From positions 1-36,714 of the forward strand of contig JAUCBJ010003440.1 in the NCBI GenBank assembly GCA_032718475.1: a stretch of DNA of 36,714 nucleotides, given 5' to 3'. This DNA comes from Nemertoderma westbladi. Taxonomy: Eukaryota; Xenacoelomorpha; Nemertodermatida; Nemertodermatidae. Below the pieces are notes generated by a model. It was not told the origin of the DNA and ran no database searches. It saw only the letters and a program-made list of their open reading frames with translations. Of this stretch, positions 1 through 9,501 are shown piece after piece (the first letter of the stretch is position 1; each line of letters starts with the position of its first letter). A program made the position numbers and the translations under genes.

Positions 1-526
1 CAATTATAACCAAGTCAGCAACTTCGGGTAAGATGAAAATAATAACAGTATTGCCCAATTAGACAATTAAATTACCATTATACTTCTTTAAGGGGGGGGT
101 ATAATAATTGGGGTCAAAAAATATAAAAAAAATTTTATACCCGTTTCTTGTAGCAAATTTTATGGAGATTTCAAATCTGTAAACAGTTTATTTCTAGCTT
201 GTCTAGTTTTCGAGTTATGGCTCATTATATAGACACGCATCCTGAAAATTATTTGAAAAAAATGACAAAAATTAACAAAATTTCCGGCTTGTTGCACTGA
301 AATCATTGTATTGGCTAATAAGTTATTACAGGTTGGAATGTATTTTAGCGGGAAGTTTAAAACGAGAATTTGCACATTGTTATGTTTTAGTTACTAACTG
401 TATGCTGTATTGGTGTTTCAATCAATGCAATCAGCAGTTTTGACGGACACAGACTATAGAGCGTCCTCCATCTTCGAATCGAAAATTGTACATACATCGT
501 TGACGATATAATTTTTATAATACAGT

Positions 527-2212
527 ATGCCACGAATAACTCAACAACGGAAAGCAGGATTTCGAGGAACCAAGAAACAAGATACCGGTACATTGAACCT
601 CGCGCATATGAAATCGATTTCAGTACCGGTACCGGTAGTGCCAAAAGATCGAGAACCGTCGCTAATAGCATCGAATCTGAATGTCCTACCCTCAGATGGA
701 AAGTTGGAGGGATATAACGTTGTAGCAACGCAAATAATAAAGAAACTGATAATGGAGAAACATGATGATAAGCAATGTGACGGTACAGTAGTGATAAATG
801 AGTCACATCGTGGTTATAGTACCAATTTTGAGGGGAAATGTTCACGTTGTGATTGGCAATATTCTACTTTCACGAGCGACCAAGTTTCTCGAACTGAACC
901 TCGTCCTGGAAGAAAAACAGCGGATGTGAATCTTCGTGCAGTACTGGCTTGGCTTTGTGTTGGTGGGACCCATGGTGATGCAGAGACGTTTTCTAGAATA
1001 ATGTCACTACCATCTCCTGTTGCGAAGAGAGCCTGGCAATTTCATGTCAACGAAATCTCGAAGGTCACGGAATCACTTGCACGAGGAAATGCAAAAAATT
1101 GTGCAATGAAAGAGATTGACAGGGAAATATGTATATCTTTTGACGGTACATGGATGAAAAGAGGCCATCAATCACTTTATGGTGCCGCGTTTATCATATC
1201 CGAAAATACAGGACATGTCATTGATTTCGATGTTTGTTCAAAATACTGTAATATTTGTAGCCGCAACAAAGAAGAAGATGGCAATGCTGATCATGAGTGT
1301 AATATAAATTATTCAGGGTCCAGTTCAGGTATGGAACCTCATTTAGCTGTTAAACTATTCAATAGATCCCTATCAAATAATGGTGTCATATATCAATCAA
1401 TGGTATCGGATGGCGACAGCAGCGTTATGAAGAACATATTGGAGTCCGATCCTTACAGAGAGCAGAATGTAACAGTGCAGAAGAAAGAGTGCCTGAACCA
1501 CGTTGCGAAGCGTCTATATACAGGTCTTTCCAATGCTCGCAAAACTCATAAACTTGGAGGCAAGGGAGGGTTGACTGATAGTCGATGTCACCAATTGCAG
1601 TCATATTACCGAAATACGATCGTGAAGAATATAGCAGATGTTGATATAGATAAACTCTCAGAGACTGAAAAATCAGTGCTCATAAGCACGATTCGAAGTG
1701 AAATCGTGGCTGCAACACATCACTATTGTGATTATGGAGATAATGTTGAGAAACAACATGAGTTATGCCCTGAAAATAAGTGGTGTAAATTCAAAAACAA
1801 TGCTATAAGTTACAAAAATGTAACATTTATAAAAGAGGCAAACATGAAGTTTATTTTACCTGTTTATGAACGCCTAACAACGAGCGAAATTCTGGAACGC
1901 TGTATCCCTGGCCTCACACAAAATCCGAACGAATCTCTGCATTCACGGCTATGGACTCGTCTATCTAAAGAAACGTTTGTGGGTCTAAGTACACTCATGT
2001 TTCATGTTTCGTATACTGTTTTAGTTCACAATCGGGGGTGTTCAGCAGAACAGATAATTTTGAAGAAGCTTGGCCTTGAGGAAGATGATGGTGACCTTGC
2101 AGAACGAGCAAAGAAGGTCAACCTAAAACGTAAACAGAAAAGTACTGAACACAAACCATCAAAGAAATGGCAAGCACCCGATCATAAGTCATATAAATCT
2201 GGGGCCTTTTAA
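527..2212 (+). CDS. Mutator-like / Kolobok-type DDE transposase, 561 aa, intact
   Basis: This would catalyse excision and insertion of the element at 92-3083. The candidate acidic triad is visible. The first Asp is about D206 in the motif FDGTW. The second is about D295 in SDGDS (D297 is an alternative). The Glu is about E469 in NPNESLHSRLW. A Cys/His cluster lies between the first and second Asp (about 237-260), as in this family. A CxxC pair sits near residues 102-106 (CSRC). The C-terminus (about 525-550) is rich in Lys/Arg and may be a nuclear localisation signal. No N-terminal THAP finger is recognised. The start is the first ATG of the open frame, just after AT-rich leader. There are no stops or frameshifts, so the copy may still be active or recently arrived. 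Confidence 0.85.
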   Translation: MPRITQQRKAGFRGTKKQDTGTLNLAHMKSISVPVPVVPKDREPSLIASNLNVLPSDGKLEGYNVVATQIIKKLIMEKHDDKQCDGTVVINESHRGYSTNFEGKCSRCDWQYSTFTSDQVSRTEPRPGRKTADVNLRAVLAWLCVGGTHGDAETFSRIMSLPSPVAKRAWQFHVNEISKVTESLARGNAKNCAMKEIDREICISFDGTWMKRGHQSLYGAAFIISENTGHVIDFDVCSKYCNICSRNKEEDGNADHECNINYSGSSSGMEPHLAVKLFNRSLSNNGVIYQSMVSDGDSSVMKNILESDPYREQNVTVQKKECLNHVAKRLYTGLSNARKTHKLGGKGGLTDSRCHQLQSYYRNTIVKNIADVDIDKLSETEKSVLISTIRSEIVAATHHYCDYGDNVEKQHELCPENKWCKFKNNAISYKNVTFIKEANMKFILPVYERLTTSEILERCIPGLTQNPNESLHSRLWTRLSKETFVGLSTLMFHVSYTVLVHNRGCSAEQIILKKLGLEEDDGDLAERAKKVNLKRKQKSTEHKPSKKWQAPDHKSYKSGAF

Positions 2213-2649
2213 TTAACTTTTTAAATTTCATTTTAAATTTTTAAATTTAATTTTAATTAATGAATATTAATATAGTGCCTAATTTGAATTATTATTTTTT
2301 ATTGATTTCAGTTTTTTGTTCAAATTTTGTCAAAAAATTCACACCCTTTAACATGTCTTTTATATGAAATAATATGACCTTAAGATTAACATGCGATAAT
2401 AATACAATTTTTGGAATCTACATAAAATTTGGAACTAGATGAAAAAAATTTTATTAGAATTCACTGAGTTTATCTCATTTAATCGAAATTTCAAAAATTT
2501 AACTTCATAATAAAATAAACAAACTTTAACTTTAAACCTGTTTTTCTCCAATTAGCATTTTTCAAACGAAAAATGCTAAGGCTCTGTCAAAAATGGCCCA
2601 AATGTGCTGATTTTTTGCATGATCGATGATTGTGGGGTCCTTTACAAAA

Positions 2650-2801
2650 TGCATTGACAAAATTTTGATATTTTTTTAAAAACTCAATTTTTTCGAAAAA
2701 TTGGGCCAAATTTTTGAAATTTTGGTCATTTTTTGGACCAAAAATGTCCCTTTTGGTGCTTTTTGCTCTTCTCGACAAGATATCAAAATTTTGTCAATGC
2801 A
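2650..2801. repeat. 22-bp perfect subterminal inverted repeat inside the Kolobok element
   Basis: Arms at 2650-2671 and 2780-2801 are exact reverse complements (22 of 22), starting TGCATTGACAAAATTTTG, with about 108 bases between them. They lie in the 3' non-coding part of the transposon, between the transposase stop and the right terminus. The surrounding DNA is full of AAAATTTT words. They could fold into a hairpin or act as a transposase subterminal site. Function is unknown. Confidence 0.7.
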
Positions 2802-3055
2802 AATCGTTTGGGACGTCCTACTGACTTTCTCACGTGAGTTTTGAAGTATTTGGATAATTTGGCTAGAAGCCTTAGCATTTTTTTCATTTTTTGCCTTTTT
2901 GGCAAAATTTTGGCGAAAAAATAAAATTTTTGAAAAATTTTGAATTTTTCCAAAATTTTAATTCCTTAGTCACAAAACTCAAAATATGACTCCTAGCAAA
3001 AAAATAATTTTAGATGCATCTATAGAGCGTCCAAAATTTATGGTCTATTATTATA

Positions 3056-3083
3056 CCCCCCCCCCCCCCCCCCCCCCCCCCCC
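3056..3083. repeat. Poly(C) tract, 28 bases, at the right transposon end
   Basis: An uninterrupted run of 28 C immediately precedes the right TTAA. It corresponds to the 8 G at the left terminus (92-99), so the tract differs in length between the two ends of one element. Homopolymer length may be unreliable in the assembly. Confidence 0.9.
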
Positions 3084-3087
3084 TTAA

Positions 3088-3538
3088 ATAAAGTTATAAA
3101 TAAATCTCAAATTAACACATTTAGCCTATACAGCACAGTCTGGTCTGCGGCTAATGCTGTAATGGCTAATCAGATAATCACAGTCTAAAGCATTTGAGCT
3201 CTTGAAGGTAGACTATTCAAGTATCCAATAAATTCAAATATTGCCACATAATTTTAAGTCTCAATTAAAATAATTCACATAGGGAAGATAAATCAAATTC
3301 AGGCTAAAATTACTTAGTTTGGTGGCTCTAATAGAGATTCGGTCCATTATTACTACATATTTCCATTCAGGCCCACAATAACCTACTATTTTAGTACTGG
3401 GGTCTGATACGACCCCAATGATACTCTGCTTGGCTCAAATCCCATGGATGCCCGTGTGTTAAACCATACTGAACGGTCAATTCTGTATTTTCTAAAAAAA
3501 AATCGTGTTTAACAATATTGGTGGGAACTCATGCAGTT
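3088..3538. other. Gene-free AT-rich stretch
   Basis: No supported coding region or RNA gene. A small hairpin-like GGGGTC...GACCCC lies near 3398-3416. Nothing else is recognised. Confidence 0.5.
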
Positions 3539-3675
3539 CAATAAAACTGTAACCTGTTCTGTTGTGTTTAGTTTATAGTTTTGGTTAAAATAACGTGCCA
3601 CTGTAACCCGCTCATTTCCTTAAATTGAGAATTTAACATTGAGGCGGGATATTAATTCACCAAAGCGGGTTTTGC
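3539..3675 (-). repeat. Dispersed repeat copy 1 (matches 30959-31084)
   Basis: Read on the - strand, this stretch matches 30959-31084 on the + strand. Shared words in the same order are AAAACCCGC, TTGGTG, ATTTA-GGAAATG, GGTTACAG/GGTTGCAG, CAGTGGCA and TTCTAACC/TTTTAACC, ending in GGTTACAGTTT. A G tract lies beside the CCCGC end in both copies (3690-3712 here, read as G on the - strand; a shorter G6 at about 30931). Similar words recur once more at 3830-3945. Family unknown. Confidence 0.5.
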
Positions 3676-3689
3676 GTCCAGGTTTCCCT

Positions 3690-3712
3690 CCCCCCCCCCC
3701 CCCCCCCCCCCC
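3690..3712. repeat. Poly(C) tract, 23 bases
   Basis: A run of 23 C at the edge of the dispersed repeat at 3539-3675. It may mark that repeat's terminus, but no TTAA was found next to it. Confidence 0.8.
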
Positions 3713-3967
3713 TGTCTCAATTTTTGTGCTGTAGTTACATTCTTACACGCCTCTCCAATATTTTTAATGCTAAAAATTTATAAAATGACCCACCCCCCGG
3801 TCCGAAGTAAAAATACCCCGAGCCAGATAGTTTTAACGGTTATGGTTTTTAATGTTGTAAGAAAACCAAATTGTAACCTCTTAATTTCCCTAAATTAATT
3901 TACTGCTGGTTAGCCAAATTAATAAATTTGTAACTGGATGGTTATCTGTATTACCAATATTATTAAA

Positions 3968-4540
3968 CTACGAACCTAACCTAAAGCGTGGTGCCAGAGT
4001 ATAGTTGCTGCAACCATATAGTGCATGACGCAAATCAATCATTTGTAACTTTGTTACGCCAGTGATAGTTTTAACTAGATCATGTAGTTTCTGTGGCTTC
4101 CAATCAATGTCTAGTTTTAGGATATTATTAAGTGACTCACAATTATTGTTTCTCCACAAATTTCCCGATTTACCTTTTTGGAAGGGCACACACACGTATT
4201 CGTAAAGTACATGTCTTACATATGTATTGAAATACTTCTGGAATACCGGGAACTTTTTAAAATACGGAGCTAATGACCCTGCTCTGGCCTGAAAGGTAAA
4301 TTAATCCAAGCTCCTGGCAAGGCCATCTTCTCCAAACAAAATGTCTTTACATTACACTTCACATGTCATTACACTTACTTGGGGATTTATTTTTCGTCGA
4401 AATAACTTCTTGCACCATTGGATTACAATTTACTGTAGAAATTAAGGCTAGAACTACATCTGTTACGTTTTTCAGTGGAATATCAACACCATATTTAACT
4501 TTGTCATGATATTTTTTGTCTCTCACCTGTTTAAATTTTC
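3968..4540 (-). pseudogene. Relic of a transposase-like protein with a NNNCES motif
   Basis: Two coding-like segments lie on the - strand. The downstream one (about 4285-3968) contains WRNNNCESLNNILK followed by WKPQKLHDLV. I recognise this pattern from animal proteins of transposon origin, where an acidic residue sits in an N-N-x-C-E-S context. It may begin at a splice acceptor (TTTACCTTTCAG at about 4290). A second open segment (about 4540-4371) ends at a possible donor (CCAAGTAAGT, about 4375). Neither has a clear start, and the rest of a transposase is missing. It is most likely a decayed transposon gene. It lies on the same strand as the OTU-like relic further right, but a link between them is not shown. 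Confidence 0.4.
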
Positions 4541-4679
4541 TTCGGGGCCATAAATGAATGATTTTCCACCATATCTATATATATATGGCGTGGCAGTTTT
4601 TCTGCTTGCATTCGTTACCTATATTTTCCATCACTTCAGGGGCCATGCAAATATATCCCTCGGATAGACTATATTTAGA

Positions 4680-5365
4680 ATTACCATGCATGGAATTTCC
4701 AGGAAAGGTCCCATTATATTCAATGACACACACATTTATCTGAGAAATTATGTAGCCATCACGGATACTATTCAATTTTCTAATGGATATTGCGAATTAT
4801 TAAGTATATTTTTACATGACTTAGACACCATTATAATAGTATTGTACCAGCCACCAGGCTGCCCTACAACTGAACTCAAAGGTATCTTAAAAGTAATGGA
4901 CCAAATTTTAGGTACTGAAAAGTACAAATCGAGTAGGACAATTATCATGGGAGATCTGAATTTTCCAATTATTGACTGGAAACTATTATCATTAATTACT
5001 AGTACCAGCAGTACCTTGCTGCCGCAATAATCCAGGCAAAATTATTTTTATACTTTACCACTGGTTTTTATCGCAAATAGACGATAAACCAAAACGCGAA
5101 AAAAACATTATTGACCTATGTCTAACGAATGACGCTGATTTTAAGGAGAGTGTATATGTGTACCCATGTGTTTTTTCAGACCATAATGTAATTAACATAA
5201 GTACAACTAAACCTAAAGTCACTACACATCCAGGTCCCCACCACCATGCTAAGCCAGATCAAGACCACAAGGAGTATCGGAGGAAAAAGATGCCGTATCT
5301 AAAATTAAGTCGAACCCCAAATACTTATTCTCATACGCCAACCGGAAGCGCAAAGACAGAGTTGT
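4680..5365 (+). pseudogene. CR1-like LINE (LINE-A), endonuclease fragment
   Basis: Translation shows an AP-endonuclease-type domain of non-LTR retrotransposons. Recognisable parts are YQPPGCPTTEL, the catalytic-site motif GDLNFPIIDW (about 4950-4980), NIIDLCLTNDADF (about 5110-5145) and SDHNVI (about 5175-5195). The linker near 5300-5360 reads like SKIKSNPKY.F.YANRK, common between endonuclease and reverse transcriptase in CR1-type elements. The frame shifts more than once and a stop at 5028-5030 interrupts it. The reverse transcriptase part of what is probably the same element lies on the same strand at 9736-11040; Gypsy-1 sits between. The N-terminal half of the endonuclease is not recognisable. 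Confidence 0.65.
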
Positions 5366-5399
5366 GTTGGACTGCACACAGAACTGCACAATTGATGTC

Positions 5400-6409
5400 G
5401 TACAGTGTAGTGTCAATCAACCTTTGAAAGGTTTGACTGGCATTACGCAGACCAAAAGGCATACGTGTGAAAAGAAAAAGTCCAAATGGGGTTGTAATTG
5501 CCGTTTTTAAGATATCGTTTTTAGCCATTGGAACCTGATAATAGGCCTTTTCGAGATCTATTCCTTTCGAGACTGAAAATCTTGCACCCTCTAAATTTAT
5601 CAGTTATATCCGCAATGTTTGGCATTGGATAATTATCGCGTACGTACAGTCATACTGTTCAATTTTCTATAGTCACCACAAGGTCGGATACTGCCATCTG
5701 GTTTCTTTACACAATGTAATGGTGTAGCCCATGGGGACTCACTACGTTTAACAATACCCTGTCGTAATAAATTGTCAAATTCGTTAGAAGCTGCTGATAA
5801 ACGGTCTCCATATAAACGGCGTGGCTTTGCGAAACAAGGTTGTCCTTCCGTTACTATATGGTGTTCGACAGAGTGATTCACAAATTCAGTAGCTAATTTG
5901 GGTTTGAAAACGTCGCCATACTTGTTCAAAATTTTGCTTAATTGTGGATTAATATCAGATGTGATACTTTCAACTCTATGTGATGTAATTAAAAACACAT
6001 TGGAATGCGAACTGGCATCATATACACCACACATGCATGGTACTGCGATAACACTTAATAAACAAAATAAATTACCTGCACTAAAGACTAAGTTAGACCA
6101 TATGGACTTGGACGAACATAGCCACATAATGGGAAATATGATATACTTAAACCACAATAAAAATAGTTCCATATTACTAGATAATGTACCGGTACCGTTA
6201 TTGGAGCTAGAAAATCTAGTTTTACTTGAAAATACACTATTCGTGTTGCCGTTATTACTAGGCGCACCTGATTTCCGTGATTCCCTAAATGTAGGTTCAA
6301 ATTTATTAAAATACACTGTACATTGTGCACAATCTATGTTCACATGAAAATATTTCAAAAAATCTAATCCGAGAATGGGTTGGATAACATCGGCTACTAA
6401 CCTCGGCAA
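5400..6409 (-). pseudogene. Gypsy-1 protease tail and N-terminal reverse transcriptase, frameshifted
   Basis: The downstream part of Gypsy-1 pol. At the upstream end QPILGLDFL closes the protease domain. Then comes a spacer, then SVEHHI, then the start of reverse transcriptase with SPWATPLHCVKK and CGDYRKLN (about 5660-5730). After a disrupted stretch (about 5530-5640), TPFGLFLFTRMPFGLRNA and FQRLID follow at about 5430-5500. At least two frame changes are needed to read through. The YxDD catalytic motif is lost at the junction with LINE-A, so the product would be inactive. Confidence 0.7.
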
Positions 6410-7358
6410 TAAATGTCCACTTAAATGTATGGTCGTCTAACTCAGAAACCGAAAATTCAAGCTCACCTTCACCAAAAATATTAATATTGGACTGATTTGC
6501 AGCTGTCAAAGTATGTGATGTTTTGGGTTTGAACTTGTTCAACAGACTAATATAAGATTGTGGTAAAATTGAGAAGTCACTTCCTGAATCAACAAGGAAC
6601 GTACCTACAGTATCTGATGATACATATACAGCATTAAGTGCACTGCGATTCCTAGAGCTACTAGTATAGTGGGGATGATTGCTCCGCTCTGGAGCCGGGG
6701 CACTGCAGTCGCTGGGGGTTGGCTGCCTCCAGGAGAAGGGCGGTTTACACTTGTGGGATTCCTGACCGAAACGATAGTGGTAGTAACAGAGTGAGCCATC
6801 CGGGTTGTAGTCGGATGAACGTCGGTGGGAGGAACCGCTGCGGCCGCGAGATTGAGATCGGCCCTGGTAGCGGCCGCGGCCTTGGTAACGGCCGCGATTG
6901 TCAGACAGAGAACGCAACTCCGTGGTTATCTGAGCAATCTGATCGGCTAACTGTTTCTGAGTGTTCAGGAGAGCGAGGTTGGATTCCTGTAATTGGGAGA
7001 TCTTCGCGATGTGAGAGATGGGAGCAGCTGCAGCAGATAAACCGTGGCTGGCAGACTGGTCCTGCTGCTGCTCCACCATCTTGTCGTCAACTTCAGCCAA
7101 CTTGTCGAGTGACAGCTCCCCAAGAGTGGAGAGGACGATTGAGACTGTCTCTGGTAGAATCTCAAGGAATCGTATGCGAATTAGTTTATCGTTGGAAGCA
7201 CCCGGTGCTAAACGTTGCATCTGTCTTAATGCCACCGATGGTTTTCTATCTCCCAGCTCATTAGAGACCAAGAGTTTGCGGAAACATCGTCCGTCACTAT
7301 CGGCTAAGTGGACTATAATGTTATGCTTAATGATATCGTAACTTTCGTCTAAATCTAC
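6390..7358 (-). pseudogene. Gypsy-1 gag C-terminal half fused in frame to protease
   Basis: From the LINE-B junction the frame runs through capsid-like sequence (LGDRKPSVALRQMQ), a coiled or Gln-rich stretch, an Arg/Gly-rich segment (GRYQGRGRYQGR, about 6840-6890) and a nucleocapsid-like motif CYYHYRFGQESHKCKPPF. This fits C-x2-H-x9-C-x3, but the last Cys is Phe. It continues without a stop into the retropepsin motif FLVDSGSDFSILP (about 6560-6605). Gag and protease therefore share one frame here, unlike Gypsy-2. The frame shifts near 6395-6405 at the end of protease. The upstream part of gag lies beyond LINE-B at 9015-9392. Confidence 0.7.
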
Positions 7359-9014
7359 TACTAGGATCGGCATGCTGCATTGCAGCTGCATTTTTAAGAA
7401 TGCTGTGCCGGCTTGTCAACAAAATTGCACCGCCACAACTCCCTATCACCCATGACATTTGCTAGATCATCCGCATCTTTAAGGCCAGTGTCCTTTAAAA
7501 TGCGTCTCAAGAAAGTCATGGGCTGTCCACCATGCTTATTCACTCCATGAGGCTGCCAAAGTACAAGATTATGCACTGGCTGGTCCTCACGGCGAAAGCA
7601 ATGTCCTGCAAAGCGGAGGCGATTTTGTTCTAGTGTCAAGCTTGGGGGAACCAATGAGACACATCCAATGTTATATAGTGTCTGGTTGGAGATGTGTGCA
7701 TTGTACTTGACACAATGTACCCGGCGTAGCATTCTTGTGAATGTGCCATCCAGAGATTTGGTGTCCTCAGCAGTTAGAGCCCAGCATGGACTCCCGTAGA
7801 GGAGTACTGGAACTACTGCTGCTCTGAATAATCGGACCTTAAGTTTCCGATTAATTCTAGGTGACTTCCAAATCCTGGAAAGCCTATTCAAGGCTGCCCA
7901 TGCCTTTCCCTTACGTATTCGAAGGTCCTCACCTGACTTCCGGATCCATGATCCCAGGTAACAGAAGTCGTCCACATGCTCAAGCATACCATCCTTTGAG
8001 CTTATGCTCATCCGATCAGAGACTTGCTGAGGACTTTCAAAGTTAACTGTCAGAATTTTGGTCTTTCTGGAGTTAATAAAAAGACCAACACTAGAAGCAG
8101 CATGTTCTAATGAGCTGAGGAGCCGCTGGGCTCCCTGTAATGATTCTGAGAGTACTCCTAAGTCATCAGCAAAGTCTAGATCAGTTAGGTACTTGGCAGG
8201 ATTTCCTCGACTTCTGGAGCCAGTAGGTGGAGTTATCATCACCCCATCATCATTATGATGATCTAAGGACATGCGTAGAACATAGTCAACCACAATAATG
8301 AACAAGAATGGTGCAAGTGTGTCTCCTTGGAGGACGCCCCATAACACTTCAAATGGTTCTGTGTCACCATCAACAGTAGACACAAATGTTGTCGAACCAT
8401 CGTATACTGATCTGATTGCTGCAATAATTTCATCAGGAATCCCATATAATGAAAGTATGCTGAACATACGTGAGCGAGAGACTGAATCAAAGGCCTTGAA
8501 GAAGTCAACAAAGATAACAGCCAGATGCCTGTCTTTCTTTTTTGATAACTCTTCAATTATCCTTCTAAGTGCCAAAATGGGCTCCATGGTCCCACGACCT
8601 TTACGGAACCCATTCTGATTTCCACGTAGCAGTCTCTCAATGGGATCCCTGATGCGATTTAATAGAATTCTATTGTATAGTTTTGCAGCAATCGAGATCA
8701 ATGAGATTCCCCGAAAAGAACCATAGAGTGTTAGGTTGCCCTTCTTGGGAACTGGCACCAACTTATTTGTTTTCATTTCTTGTGGGACTCTTGTTGTACG
8801 GTACATGTCTACTATGATGGGATAGATGAGCTTTAAACACTCAGGTATTTTAAAGACCTCAGGGGGAACACCATCTACTCCACTGGCACGATTGGTCTTA
8901 ATGCTCTTTGCAGCAGCCTTCACTTCTGCAAAGGAGATATCGCCAATGGGAATATCTGGGAGTACAGACTCAGACACTTTTACTTCTATAAAGTTATCAG
9001 GCAATACCCTGTCA
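7359..9014 (-). mobile_element. LINE-B: 5'-truncated non-LTR retrotransposon inside Gypsy-1 gag
   Basis: A 9-bp direct duplication, TAAATCTAC, flanks the insertion at 7350-7358 and 9015-9023. If one copy and the intervening DNA are ignored, the two gag pieces stay in the same reading frame across the junction. The inserted 1656 bp are the 3' part of a LINE on the - strand; the 5' end is lost upstream of reverse transcriptase. The 3' terminal region reads GGCACAGCATTCTTAA, shared with the second copy at 14608. About 20-30 further bases up to the duplication are not shared and may be a tail. Target-primed reverse transcription with 5' truncation is the usual mechanism. Confidence 0.85.
7394..9004 (-). 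CDS. LINE-B reverse transcriptase with C-terminal domain, 536 aa, open
   Basis: The frame is open from the 5' truncation to a stop near the LINE 3' end. Motifs in order: RASGVDGVPPEVFK (about residues 40-53); YRGISLI-like FRGISLISIAAKLYNRIL; NGFRKGRGTMEPILALR; VDFFKAFD with a catalytic Asp; GVLQGDTLAPFLF; and the catalytic motif DFADD (about 8160-8175). The C-terminal part contains YLGSWI, LLYGSPCWAL, LRFAGHCFR and LVLWQPHG, typical of a large group of animal LINEs that I would place near RTE. The clade is not certain. The endonuclease is absent because of 5' truncation. The first Met at 9004 is only the first in the open frame; the true protein start is missing. Confidence 0.8.
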   Translation of the reverse strand: MPDNFIEVKVSESVLPDIPIGDISFAEVKAAAKSIKTNRASGVDGVPPEVFKIPECLKLIYPIIVDMYRTTRVPQEMKTNKLVPVPKKGNLTLYGSFRGISLISIAAKLYNRILLNRIRDPIERLLRGNQNGFRKGRGTMEPILALRRIIEELSKKKDRHLAVIFVDFFKAFDSVSRSRMFSILSLYGIPDEIIAAIRSVYDGSTTFVSTVDGDTEPFEVLWGVLQGDTLAPFLFIIVVDYVLRMSLDHHNDDGVMITPPTGSRSRGNPAKYLTDLDFADDLGVLSESLQGAQRLLSSLEHAASSVGLFINSRKTKILTVNFESPQQVSDRMSISSKDGMLEHVDDFCYLGSWIRKSGEDLRIRKGKAWAALNRLSRIWKSPRINRKLKVRLFRAAVVPVLLYGSPCWALTAEDTKSLDGTFTRMLRRVHCVKYNAHISNQTLYNIGCVSLVPPSLTLEQNRLRFAGHCFRREDQPVHNLVLWQPHGVNKHGGQPMTFLRRILKDTGLKDADDLANVMGDRELWRCNFVDKPAQHS

Positions 9015-9392
9015 TAAATCTACCCCTGCCTCAAGGATAGACTCAGTTGGAATGGCCGCCAGGATATTCGCTTTCATCGATACCGCACTTTGTCTGAGCA
9101 GAACCGCCTCTGCCTGCGCGAACCACACCCGAACATCTTTCGCATAAAATTCCTGCAATCGTAGTTTCTGATATGGAGTATTATGTGAAGGCGCATCGAA
9201 TGAACTGCTACCCGTAGCAGCTTCAGTTGCGCCCGCTTTCAGCAGAAACTCGACTGCTGAAGGGTTCTCTTTCATTAGAGCGTCGATAATCTCTGATTTG
9301 AGTTGCGGCGCGATGTACGTGTCATCGTGGCTATTCAGCCGCTTCAATGTTTCAAGCAGTTCGGCTTTCCGGAATGTGTTAAGATTCGGCAT
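9015..9392 (-). pseudogene. Gypsy-1 gag N-terminal part
   Basis: The likely start Met is at 9392, about 100 bases downstream of the primer site (9500-9492). The sequence includes LETLKRLN, an Ala/Ser-rich stretch, and RVWFAQAEA. That last motif is characteristic of CsRn1-type capsid regions and also appears in Gypsy-2 gag as EVWFAQAEA. The frame is cut by the LINE-B insertion at the 9-bp duplication (9015-9023) and resumes at 7358. Confidence 0.65.
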
Positions 9393-9489
9393 CTTGTAAA
9401 TTGTGGAGTATAGTTCGGAATTACCGGTATTTGCTGAATACTGTATAAATAGTCCTACTGAAAAACTGCTGAGTGCTGACAGGATCATC

Positions 9490-9500
9490 TGGGTCACCAA
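9490..9500 (-). other. Gypsy-1 primer-binding site, tRNA-Trp-like
   Basis: On the - strand TTTGGTGACCC directly follows the LTR end (...GCCCACA at 9502). TGGTGACCC is complementary to a tRNA 3' end ...GGGTCACCA, as in tRNA-Trp, which is the known primer of CsRn1-clade elements. Confidence 0.6.
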
Positions 9501-9501
9501 A

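Larger units (their letters stand above)
92..3083 (+). mobile_element. Complete TTAA-flanked DNA transposon, Kolobok-type with Mutator-like transposase
   Basis: The element is bounded by TTAA at 88-91 and 3084-3087. The left end reads G8 then TATAATAAT (92-108). The right end, read on the - strand, is a run of 28 G (3083-3056) followed by TATAATAAT. This gives a short terminal inverted repeat of about 17-19 bp starting with a G tract. One long intact ORF (527-2212) encodes a DDE transposase. The flanks 109-526 and 2213-3055 are AT-rich and non-coding. A TTAA target duplication is typical of Kolobok and piggyBac elements, not of classical Mutator elements, which duplicate about 9 bp. The transposase family, with FDGTW and NES motifs, is usually labelled Mutator-like in protein databases. 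Ends and duplication are read directly; the superfamily is inference. Confidence 0.85.

Noticed and set aside
2587-2778. 63-codon - strand gene within the Kolobok element
   Set aside because: Reads through AAAATTTT-rich subterminal DNA and overlaps the 22-bp inverted repeat; no homology recognised.
6719-7264. + strand open frame of 181 codons
   Set aside because: It is the antisense shadow of Gypsy-1 gag, whose - strand frame has clear gag and protease motifs.
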